A stretch of DNA of 64,000 bases from Pseudomonas sp. M30-35 (GTDB lineage: Bacteria; Pseudomonadota; Gammaproteobacteria; Pseudomonadales; Pseudomonadaceae), in the NCBI RefSeq assembly GCF_002163625.1, contig NZ_CP020892.1:1798001-1862000 (forward strand). The letters are read 5' to 3'. A program made the position numbers and the translations under genes. Of this stretch, positions 17,101 to 22,955 are shown in pieces. Under the pieces are notes generated by a model. That model made no database searches. It was not told the origin of the DNA and saw nothing but the letters and a program-made list of their open reading frames with translations. The stretch's first letter is position 1, and every line of letters starts with the position of its first letter.

Positions 17101-17908
17101 TGACCAGCTTACCGGCAACGTCAGCACCAATGTGGTGGGCGGTACGGTGCAGGCGCAAGTTGGCCAGCCTGAGATTGTGCTGACAGCTGACCAGCTCTTG
17201 GCAACGCTTGACCCGGGGTATGTGACACCGGGGGAGTTGTCGCCATTGGGTGATGATCATCTGGTCGGTGGCGCTGGCAATGACCTGATCTTTGGTGATG
17301 CATTGAATACCACCTGGATCGCCGGTTATGAAAGCACAGCACCGAGCTTCCAGGTGCTGATTAGCCATCTAACCAATGTTAATGGCGGCACGGCACCCAG
17401 TCAGGCGCAACTCATTAGTTTTATCGAAACCAATGCTGAGGCTCTGGGCCTCTCGGTGCCAGATTCGGGTGGTGATGACCTGCTCGAAGGTGGCAGTGGC
17501 AATGATTGGCTATTTGCCCAAGGCGGCGATGATCTGCTGATTGGTGGCATCGGCGATGACCAGATGTTTGGTGGCCTGGGGGCTGATACCTTTGTCTGGA
17601 ACAGCGCTGATCGAGGCAGCGGTTCGCATGATGTGGTGCACGATTTCAGCGTGGCTGAGGGTGATGCATTGGATCTTTCATCGCTGCTGGTCGGCGTGGT
17701 TGATAGCAGCAGTGCGGCTGAACTCAGCGCCTATTTGAGTTTTGCCCCAAGCGGCAGCGACACGCAAATAAATATCTCCAGTTCAGGGCATGTAGCAGAC
17801 GCTGGCAGTATTGATCAGACGGTGACCTTGGCCAACGTCACCTTATCTGGCGGCGATAGCGCGAGCATTATTCAAAACATGCTGGATAATCACACGCTGG
17901 TGTCGTGA
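11147..17908 (+). CDS. LapA-like RTX adhesin with two vWA domains
   Basis: This is a cell-surface biofilm adhesin of 2253 residues, starting at MATLIGVVTQVVGEV. An upstream in-frame start at 11084 would add 21 unlikely residues; GAGGGCGAG precedes the chosen ATG. Residues 1-118 match the LapA retention module. T119-A120-A121-G122 is the dialanine site cut by LapG. Then come a Gly/Pro-rich linker, T1SS-143 type repeats (about 344-510, 512-695, 695-838 and 1000-1145), a DUF4114-like domain (about 849-994, with DYDYNDVSTSV) and VCBS-like segments. vWA domain 1 (about 1421-1615) has DVSGS, and vWA domain 2 (about 1807-2020) has DRSGS. RTX calcium repeats (GGxGxD, about 2034-2055 and 2107-2151) and a C-terminal secretion signal follow. 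It is much shorter than classical LapA (about 5000-8700 residues). Confidence 0.9.
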   Translation: MATLIGVVTQVVGEVFAVASNGSRRPLAEGDRLYAGEQIITGSAGALAAKLSNGELLTLGRDSSLNLSEQLLAHSADRPSVPEQDTAVAAPSASDLADVERLQAAIEAGVDPTQEAEATAAGPGSSGGAGSAGGGHSFVLLDAVGGALNPDIGFPTAGFNNGPEFVDPDIIADPQAPVAATPEPPVEPPVEPPVVVPPVEPPNFTPVVTVNYQDFIGSVIAGPAIVEESALAQGTNPASNGEQASGTLVVESRDGVSALEVMDVNGNWVDVTQGATVQGQYGVLTVDANGNWSYVLSTNTLDHTNPDATGADDQVGESFNVRVTDLDGDVSPIATLDVLVNDDGPIAAVGEAAQIHLFVDEDETTEGNTDGDSTTNITSGAPGTLNTLVNFGADGVGAFGLSNSGAAINSLTAQGLTSGGAALSYSVTGNTLTAMANGETIFTFVVGADGSYSFTLSGPVDHPVQDGNDDELLNFPLDLSALITATDGDGDSLSMGFPAGSFTVNIEDDVPVFAGPSSIQNASNVSVAAAQPFGVHGNVQEDALNTSAGAPYQGNPEGGQTVTAHGDAGVLSSLVKFGADGPGDFFLNADVSQLNAQGLTSGGTALSYSVVDNTLTASANGHTIFTLTVTATGGYDFVLKGPIDHPIVDGDDSEDLSVLSIDFSASLAVTDGDGDPLAGGFPANTFTINIEDDVPVAQNATAPLILDDEGLLGGINGGDGDTPGAATSVSGTLSYAAGADGLKSVVLRGPDKLGQEDVVSEWHANSNTLIISSSRGDLVSMVLNPATGAYTLTLLQPVLHVEGGAENDALLNIDFTVTDGDSDAVTKTLQVTIDDDTPTIEQSALAESSFVTFNGSDAGYANSYGYYVKNPDGSPAGGKVIWANVHDVDVGQTASLNGLNPEDVGFFIIPNGAANASLVDGAELTFALVGGLWQAQFNGTALTGADGANVLFSDAALNPGGAHLQDTADPGNQNWEDQTLSSDYDYNDVSTSVTWGGQLQVDETYLDIDANRDFSGIFNVQAGADGLRSLEYSLSIAAPSGTVDSGLVDSLTNQAVLLSINPAGAVEGRTSSGDLVFTVSVSAAGVVTLDQARAIVHPTSEPDEVKVLGSDLVHLTATATDKDGDSVGSTLDLGKLISFKDDAPTANNDFAQPLTEGNASNVASGSVLTNDLAGNDGGKAFVGWNGTLNSAAMAELSKYGTLALNDATGEYSFTLNNSDPDTIALADGQVVSQNLEYTMRDFDGDISTATLTIKIVGSDTGVTVEGLNVEGGELTFNEENLANGSSPNAALLSDGGTFTITAGDGISSIQIGSSSFTFAQLQGATVGAPLSVDSPAGVLHITGFTGTIGGGTVSYSYTLQDPSMHPTADGENSIVEQFAIKVTDLDGDTDTATLDVTVIDDLPTAVDDKPACIVQSTQPEVNLTLVLDVSGSMQGAKLTALKAAVANLALSYAELGTAVHINLITFAGSASEIGDYSFSSVTDQGYIDLLAKVQGLDASGNTNYEAALNVAKAEIGNDLMAFGADSAQQNKLYFISDGEPTAGKTGPALTNWINNNWSNFIGNIDGDNDPATNSFQAYSVGISFTGSYLQQISSSNVVINTTPENLSATLADLAGVGGDVSGNVLANDQPGADGIDHIQSITVGTQTFSLNVAGNAIVTSGAGPVTYSYDATTDKLTLTTATGKLTIYLDSSPGHAAGDFSFAAKANLVFGETGQVTQSFTYTVLDGDGDPSSANLDICIRSDQSVLVVGNNASDFGTGVDSSTTPHFIASPFDSDGKGLIAGVGGKDTLIGDIGGAGEPTVDPAKNYNIALILDRSGSMADDPDGQGGYSSRLNLLKDAVRSFLDKLEAHPGNINIALVVFSSTSSILLSGSLEEVQAALSGNKDALDKVTADGGTNYEAAFQTTNGWFDGIEGNNYENLAYFLTDGDPTIHNNDTSNTGSTVNINDVNRALDDASTLMGRAELHAIGIGSGINSDVLRYFDNTDQLTGNVSTNVVGGTVQAQVGQPEIVLTADQLLATLDPGYVTPGELSPLGDDHLVGGAGNDLIFGDALNTTWIAGYESTAPSFQVLISHLTNVNGGTAPSQAQLISFIETNAEALGLSVPDSGGDDLLEGGSGNDWLFAQGGDDLLIGGIGDDQMFGGLGADTFVWNSADRGSGSHDVVHDFSVAEGDALDLSSLLVGVVDSSSAAELSAYLSFAPSGSDTQINISSSGHVADAGSIDQTVTLANVTLSGGDSASIIQNMLDNHTLVS

Positions 17909-17924
17909 GATTTTCTGCCTGGCA

Positions 17925-17993
17925 AGACGCTGTTTTTTCAAACAGCGTCTAACCTTAATCAAGCCCGCCAGTTGAAAAGCTGACGGGCTTTTC
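17925..17993 (+). terminator. Tandem terminator hairpins after the adhesin gene
   Basis: The first hairpin, AGACGCTGTT (17925-17934) with AACAGCGTCT (17941-17950), is perfect but lacks a T-tail. The second, AAGCCCG (17961-17967) with CGGGCTT (17984-17990), carries a short inner CAG/CTG pairing and runs into TTTTCT. Together they should end adhesin transcription and insulate the next gene. Confidence 0.75.
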
Positions 17994-18015
17994 TGATCTG
18001 CGCAAGGTGGAGCTT

Positions 18016-18354
18016 ATGGTTTATGTTCAGCTTGATGAGAAACAACGAATTTTGCGAGTCGAGCAAGAACCGTTTTCGACCATGACAGTAACCTTGCCGC
18101 AAGATAACCCGGATGTGCAGGCATGGATGGCCAGCCATGCCTTGAATAATCGACTGATTGACTTGCAACGCTCCGACCTGGAAATGGTGCGGGTGCTTGA
18201 GGATTTGGTCTCGGCGTTGGTCGATCGTGGTGTTATCCGTTACACCGACTTGCCTGAGGCGGCGCGGCGCAAGCTGCATGTTCGTGCTGAAGCGCGGGCA
18301 AAACTGGATGGGTTGAGTGGCTTGTTAGGTGATGCTGACGAACGCATCTCATAG
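18016..18354 (+). CDS. Conserved small protein between the adhesin gene and lapD
   Basis: This is a 112-residue soluble acidic protein starting MVYVQLDEKQRILRVEQEPF. I choose the ATG at 18016; a GTG at 18007 is in frame, but AAGGTGGAG fits the ATG. Pseudomonas genomes carry proteins of this shape, often labelled tryptophan synthase beta-like, but no PLP site or TrpB fold signature is visible, so that label is not evidence of function. The middle (LQRSDLEMVRVLEDLVSALV) looks like an amphipathic helix, and DRGVIRYTDLPEAA recalls a small helical motif. It lies 107 bp after the adhesin stop, and its TAG stop is formed by the first bases of a family A repeat. Function unknown. Confidence 0.7.
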   Translation: MVYVQLDEKQRILRVEQEPFSTMTVTLPQDNPDVQAWMASHALNNRLIDLQRSDLEMVRVLEDLVSALVDRGVIRYTDLPEAARRKLHVRAEARAKLDGLSGLLGDADERIS

Positions 18355-18473
18355 GGTATGCCAACGCGAAGCTTGTCCACCATGAATCAGGCACCGCAAG
18401 GCTCAAGGATTAGCCAATAGTGCGGACTTGCTGAACAGTAAAGGGTGGATGAAAGAGCGTCTTCCACCTTACA
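18352..18473 (+). repeat. Family A intergenic repeat, degenerate copy
   Basis: TAGGGTATGCCAACGCGAAG and the following TTGTCCACC, then GGTGGATGAAAGAGCGTCTT with CCACC further on, match both hairpins of the 133-bp repeat found at 21215. The middle has diverged. The first three bases serve as the stop codon of the preceding gene. The copy ends just beyond the lapD stop on the other strand. Confidence 0.75.
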
Positions 18474-18482
18474 AAAACAGCT

Positions 18483-20435
18483 TCATGAACCCGTCCAAGG
18501 GGTTGGCGCGCCAATCAGGCGACCCATTGCTCCCTCAATACCTAATTCTTTGAGCACATTGAGTTCCGCTTCAGTTTCGACCCTCTCGGCAATCAATGGC
18601 AAGTCGATGCTGTTGGTTGCACGGAATATGGCTTCGATAAACAGACGTTTGTCACCCTCCTGATCAATTGCACGAATGTAGCTGCCGTCAACTTTAAGGT
18701 ACGCCAGACCTAGATGAGTCAGGTTGCCGATCAAACTGAAGCGACCCCCAAAGTGCTGCAGACCAAGGTGGTAACCCGTGGCTCGAATTTGCTGGCCAAG
18801 CGCTTCCAGTTCAGCCGCTGGCGGCAGGTGACGCTCATCCAGTTCCAGGGTCATGAATGTAGCTTGTTCAGGGTGCTGTTCAAGTACGTCCAGCAGTTTG
18901 GCCCAGCTTTCTGGCTCGCGCAGGGTGGCTGCCGACAGGCTCAAGGCGAGCGGGGTCGGGTGCAATGCCAGATGCTTGAGGCTGTGCTCAAGCATCGCCA
19001 GGTCAAATCGTGCAGCCCAGCCTAACCGTTCAACCCAAGGTATAAACTGCCCAGCGGCGATGGCTTCACCTTGCGGGTCTATTAGTCGCGCCAGGACCTT
19101 GTGATGCATCAGCTTGCTGATGTCGTCACACTGGCTCACGGCCTGAAAGTACAGCTGGACTTTGCCACCCACTAACGCCTCGTCGATCCATTTGCGCCAT
19201 TCGTGGATACCTTGACCCGTTGTCAGGTTGAAGTCATCCAGGCGTTCCCAGGGTTGTTCTGGATTTTTACTTTGTGCCTGCGCGAGCGCCTGATCAGCGC
19301 GGCCGATGACAGTGGCGGTGCTTTCTCCCGGGCGGTATGCGGCAATGCCTATGTGCGCCACGGGAATACAGTCACTGGCGCCCGTTTGGTACAGACTTTC
19401 CAGTTGCTCGCTAAGTTGCTGTGCAAGTTTGTCGACATCTTCGCTGCTCAGGCCTGGGGCGAGCAGGGTGAACTCACCACCACGGCTACGCGAGGCCAAC
19501 CAGGCGCGGGCGTTACGCTGCTGCAAAATATGCGTCAGTTGCCCGCCAATCGCCTGAATCAATCTATCGGTTTTTTGCCCGCCAAGGCGCTGGTTGAGGC
19601 CTGCAAGATCATTGACCCGCAAGAACAACAAATAGCCGTCGGTATTTTGCTCGGTCGCCTCGAGTTGCTGAGTCAGCTTGAGGTCAAAGAAGCGCCGGTT
19701 AGCCAAACCCGTAAGGCTGTCTTGATAGGCTTCCTCACGCAGTTTTTCGCTGCGCGCCGCCTCTTCAGCAAACAGGTTTTTCAGCTTCTCGACCATCAGA
19801 TTCATGGCCAGCACGACACGTTTCAGCTCGGGTGTACGCGGTACTTTCGGCATGCTTAAGAACTCACGCCGGGTAATTGCCTGAGCCTGTTGCACCATAT
19901 TGTCCAGTGGTCGAAGCTGGGTGCGCAGGAGCCAGCCGCCCAATACTGCACTCACCAGGCCGCAGCCTAATAACCAGATAAGGCTGCCGATGGCGCTGTC
20001 CCATAATTTGGTCAAGGCAAATTGCGGATGACTCAGTACTTCAACCCGCGCGGCTTGCTCCCAGCCGCGCATGATCAAGGCGTCTCCGCCTTCCGGAGTT
20101 AGATCGACCAGATTGATAAACCAGGCCGGCACATTCTCTGGGGCCGTGGTTGTGCGTCGCTCGACAATGACGCGGTTGTCCGCAATGTTCACCACCCTGA
20201 TCGTTGCGTAGTAACCGCTGTCAAATATCGAGCTGACCATCAGTTCGATCATCGCAGGGTCATCCACATGGGGCGTCAATGACAGCCCGAGTGAGGTTGC
20301 CGCATCCTGCGCGTGCGAACGTAACTGGCTCAATAACTGTTCGCGGGAGTTTTCCACGCCAGCAATGAAACTGCCGCTGAATGCCACCACCAGAAACAGG
20401 CAAATGGCGATGAACAATTGTTTAAGTAATGACAT
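18483..20435 (-). CDS. lapD: LapD, c-di-GMP receptor controlling LapG
   Basis: This inner membrane protein senses cytoplasmic c-di-GMP and, when bound, sequesters the protease LapG in the periplasm so that the adhesin stays on the surface. The 650 residues comprise a membrane helix (about 5-26), a periplasmic LapD/MoxY-type domain (to about 150), a second helix, HAMP, a GGDEF-like domain with RGGEF and an EAL-like domain where EAL is replaced by KVLAR. Both catalytic motifs are degenerate, as expected of LapD, which binds but does not make or break the nucleotide. The lapD start lies 9 bp downstream of the lapG stop, in one operon (lapG then lapD on the minus strand). Convergent with the gene at 18016. 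Confidence 0.93.
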   Translation of the reverse strand: MSLLKQLFIAICLFLVVAFSGSFIAGVENSREQLLSQLRSHAQDAATSLGLSLTPHVDDPAMIELMVSSIFDSGYYATIRVVNIADNRVIVERRTTTAPENVPAWFINLVDLTPEGGDALIMRGWEQAARVEVLSHPQFALTKLWDSAIGSLIWLLGCGLVSAVLGGWLLRTQLRPLDNMVQQAQAITRREFLSMPKVPRTPELKRVVLAMNLMVEKLKNLFAEEAARSEKLREEAYQDSLTGLANRRFFDLKLTQQLEATEQNTDGYLLFLRVNDLAGLNQRLGGQKTDRLIQAIGGQLTHILQQRNARAWLASRSRGGEFTLLAPGLSSEDVDKLAQQLSEQLESLYQTGASDCIPVAHIGIAAYRPGESTATVIGRADQALAQAQSKNPEQPWERLDDFNLTTGQGIHEWRKWIDEALVGGKVQLYFQAVSQCDDISKLMHHKVLARLIDPQGEAIAAGQFIPWVERLGWAARFDLAMLEHSLKHLALHPTPLALSLSAATLREPESWAKLLDVLEQHPEQATFMTLELDERHLPPAAELEALGQQIRATGYHLGLQHFGGRFSLIGNLTHLGLAYLKVDGSYIRAIDQEGDKRLFIEAIFRATNSIDLPLIAERVETEAELNVLKELGIEGAMGRLIGAPTPWTGS

Positions 20436-20444
20436 CAGGACCTC

Positions 20445-21140
20445 CTAGCCTTCGCCTATGGCAAAGCCTTCCGCACGCATTTTTTTTAGCAGTTCCTGCC
20501 AGCGCGATAATTTTTTAGTGTCACTTTTCTTGCTGTTAGAGCCGGGCAGATACACACCTTCAGCGTTGAATGCATACACCGGTAGCAAGTCCTTGCGCTG
20601 CGATGCCGGGTGAATTTCGCCCTTCAGGTTGTCGAGTACCAGCGGTTCGCTACTGGGGCTTGAGTAATACGTAAGCACCATATGCGCTTGATTTTGCTCA
20701 AGCGCTTTAACGTAGGTAATTCGCAGCTTCTCACTGGCAATACCGAGGCGGCGCAAGGTGAAGTACTTGGCGATGGAGTAGTCCTCACAGTCACCGGCGC
20801 CTTTCACCAGTGATTCGACTGGGGTTGCCCAATAGTCGGTTTGGCGCCAAGTACGACGATCATCGGCAAAGCGCAGTTGTCGATTAAAAAATGCATTAAC
20901 AGTTTTTAGTTGTTGGCTCTCAGAACTTTGCAGATTGCTCTCGATAAGTTGCTGCCACTGCTGCAAGCGCTGTTCGGCTGGGCCAAGCGAGCCATAGCGG
21001 GCTTGCGCGTTGTGGATGATCAGCGCGAAATCCCAATTGGCTGCAGCCGTCGTTAACCCCAAGGCAAACACAAGCGCACCCAGCCATAAGTGGCTGAAGC
21101 GCTGGAGAACATTGCTGAACAGGCATGGCTGCATCTGCAT
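20445..21140 (-). CDS. lapG: LapG, periplasmic adhesin-releasing cysteine protease
   Basis: This calcium-dependent transglutaminase-like cysteine protease (BTLCP family) of 231 residues has an N-terminal signal/anchor segment (about residues 15-34). The catalytic triad is C118 in GAGDCEDYS, H153 in QAHMVL and D170 in LVLDNL, with family-typical spacing (35 and 17 residues). D117, E119 and D120 sit where the calcium ligands lie. It should cleave the TAAG site of the adhesin encoded nearby when LapD is free of c-di-GMP. Two candidate starts (M1 and M3) are six bases apart and cannot be separated. Confidence 0.93.
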   Translation of the reverse strand: MQMQPCLFSNVLQRFSHLWLGALVFALGLTTAAANWDFALIIHNAQARYGSLGPAEQRLQQWQQLIESNLQSSESQQLKTVNAFFNRQLRFADDRRTWRQTDYWATPVESLVKGAGDCEDYSIAKYFTLRRLGIASEKLRITYVKALEQNQAHMVLTYYSSPSSEPLVLDNLKGEIHPASQRKDLLPVYAFNAEGVYLPGSNSKKSDTKKLSRWQELLKKMRAEGFAIGEG

Positions 21141-21214
21141 CTGCTCGAATAAGGGTCGATCAAAGTCTAGGTGCAGTGATGGCTTTGTGCTTCAGCGGGC
21201 AAGTAAAAACACTC

Positions 21215-21645
21215 TAGGGTGTGACAACGCGAAGCTTGTCCACCGGGTGCGCCCGAAATATCTGCGTCGGTGATGGTGGAAGGATGAAGCGTCTTCCACC
21301 CTACGGTTATTCAGTGCAAGGGGCGAGCGTCTTGAACAGCTGCCGCGTAGGGTGTGACAACGCGAAGCTTGTCCACCGGGTCGCCCGAAATATCTGCGTC
21401 GGTGAAGGTGGAAGGATGAAGCGTCTTCCACCCTACGGTTATTCAGTGCAAGGGGCGAGCGTCTTGAACAGCTGCCGCGTAGGGTGTGACAACGCGAAGC
21501 TTGTCCACCGGGTGCGCCCGAAATATCTGCGTCGGTGATGGTGGAAGGATGAAGCGTCTTCCACCCTATGGTTATTCAGTGCAAGGGGCGAGCGTCTTGA
21601 ACAGCTGCCGCGTAGGGTGCGACAACGCGAAGCTTGTCCACCAAG
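21215..21645 (+). repeat. Family A tandem array, three 132-133 bp units plus a partial fourth
   Basis: Units start at 21215, 21348 and 21480, with a partial head at 21613, giving periods of 133, 132 and 133 bp. Each unit holds an imperfect hairpin (GGTGTGACAA ... TTGTCCACC) and a perfect 8-bp one (GGTGGAAG ... CTTCCACC), then a GCAAGGGGCGAGCGTCTTGA segment. The units are almost identical; unit two lacks one G in the GGGTGCGCCC stretch. The array fills most of the 512-bp gap between lapG and the DUF454 gene. It has no spacers, so it is not a CRISPR. Confidence 0.95.
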
Positions 21646-21652
21646 GTTGCGA

Positions 21653-22066
21653 TCAGCGCTTGGCGGGAGGCGGGGTCGGTAGGGTTTTCTGGCGCAAGAT
21701 ATAAATGGTCACACAGACCGCGCTGGTCAGCATAAACAGTCTGGCCCAGAACATAGGCACCAGATAGCAGGACAAACCGATACTGAGCCACATTAAGCTG
21801 ATCGAGTAGATTTTGGCTTTGCGCGGAATCCCTTCACCTTCAAGGTAATCGCGGATCCATGGACCTAATTGGGGGTGCTGGACCAACCAGTTATAGAAGC
21901 GCTCAGAACTGCGCATAAAACAAGCGGCTGCAAGCAGTAGAAACGGCGTGGTAGGCACCACAGGCAAGAAGATACCGATGACCCCGAGAGCTACGCTTAG
22001 CCAGCCAATGGCTAACAGGGCGTAGCGTACAGCGGGGTTACGGCTGTGTTTGATCTTACCCGTCAT
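21653..22066 (-). CDS. DUF454 (YbaN-like) inner membrane protein
   Basis: This is a 137-residue membrane protein with about three to four hydrophobic helices. The family motif GVIGIFLPVVPTTPFLLLAAACF is split across helices one and two, and SERFYNWLVQHPQLGPWI follows. This is the DUF454/YbaN family. Its role is unknown, although some members lie near heme- or copper-related genes. The stop codon lies eight bases from the end of the tandem repeat array. The gene begins 15 bp after the UPF0149 gene stop on the same strand, so the two are likely one transcript. Confidence 0.8.
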   Translation of the reverse strand: MTGKIKHSRNPAVRYALLAIGWLSVALGVIGIFLPVVPTTPFLLLAAACFMRSSERFYNWLVQHPQLGPWIRDYLEGEGIPRKAKIYSISLMWLSIGLSCYLVPMFWARLFMLTSAVCVTIYILRQKTLPTPPPAKR

Positions 22067-22081
22067 ACGGACGGTGAGGGA

Positions 22082-22669
22082 TCAGTGTTGGCGCGGCTTG
22101 AGCAGCGCTGGCTTTTCTTCCGGGGCATTGCACAGCAGAAACAGTGCAGTCAGCAGTTCAGGAATTTGCTCGACCATGCTGTCTACTAAATCGCGGTCAT
22201 CGGCGATTTCGTCAAACTCAGGCTGCTCATCAAACAAGCCAGAGCCGACCATGATGGGTAGCAGTAACTCGCTGACTTCGTCTTCTGAGTCTTCGAACCA
22301 GACTGACTCACGCAGGAACACACCTTCCATAAACCCGATGCACCAGCCACGCAGGTCGGAATCGTCCGGGTCCTCGCCAAGGTCCAGCTCGCAAGGCATT
22401 TCAGGGTCATCATCACTCGCCAACTGGCGGGCAATGTGAGCTTTGAGCAGCACCAGCGTGGCTTCGATTTCTTCGCGCTCAGCGTCACTACGGTAATGAG
22501 GGGCTTCAGAGAACAGGGCGTCGATCCACTCACGCTCCGGCACCTGCTCCGTACAAATCGACAGGGCAGTGAGGTAGCCGTGGGCGGCGACGTAGTCCAG
22601 GGCTTCTTCGTGCAACTCATCAGCATCGAGGAAGGCTTGCAGGCGGGACAGTTGCTCGGCAAAGGACAT
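22082..22669 (-). CDS. UPF0149 (YgfB/YecA) family protein
   Basis: This is a 195-residue, strongly acidic, helical protein. It carries the UPF0149 features LRGWCIGFMEGVF, a C-terminal acidic segment and the family length. It lacks a C-terminal SEC-C zinc tail, so it is closer to YgfB than to YecA. YgfB of P. aeruginosa is reported to modulate beta-lactamase-related regulation; no such role can be read here. First gene of a two-gene minus-strand unit with the DUF454 gene, divergent from recQ. Confidence 0.7.
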   Translation of the reverse strand: MSFAEQLSRLQAFLDADELHEEALDYVAAHGYLTALSICTEQVPEREWIDALFSEAPHYRSDAEREEIEATLVLLKAHIARQLASDDDPEMPCELDLGEDPDDSDLRGWCIGFMEGVFLRESVWFEDSEDEVSELLLPIMVGSGLFDEQPEFDEIADDRDLVDSMVEQIPELLTALFLLCNAPEEKPALLKPRQH

Positions 22670-22924
22670 CGTAGGGCTACCTTGAAGAAGTAAACGAGGC
22701 TGGATTCTAGTCTAGACAGCGCGCAGCGGCCATAGCTCAAGTTTAACCCATGCATAAACGATTGCAGAGTTGAGGGGGGAGATTACATGGTTTATTTGAT
22801 CAGGATCATTGGTATAGCTCGGTTATAGCCTGAAAAGCTCCTCTGGCACGTACTTTTAGCCCATGTCGATACGTTAACCGTCGACAAATTTTAGATGCAA
22901 AATTTTCTGAGTCGAGCACGTGCG

Positions 22925-22930
22925 TATAAT
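22925..22930 (+). promoter_or_regulatory. Candidate -10 box of recQ
   Basis: A perfect TATAAT lies 26 bases upstream of the recQ ATG, with a likely start near 22937. The -35 region is poor (TTTTCT at 22903-22908 would have 16-base spacing). GGAG at 22945-22948 is the ribosome site. Confidence 0.5.
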
Positions 22931-22955
22931 GCCGACCTCGATTTGGAGACCTTTC

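Noticed and set aside
18016..18354. Tryptophan synthase beta subunit
   Set aside because: The protein is 112 residues, without PLP lysine or TrpB motifs; the common label appears to be an annotation artefact.
21215..21645. Tandem array considered as a CRISPR
   Set aside because: Units are 132-133 bp and contiguous, with no unique spacers and no cas genes nearby.
21221..21704. Repetitive open frames across the tandem array
   Set aside because: They translate the repeat itself, lack ribosome sites, and repeat the same peptide; they are by-products of the array.
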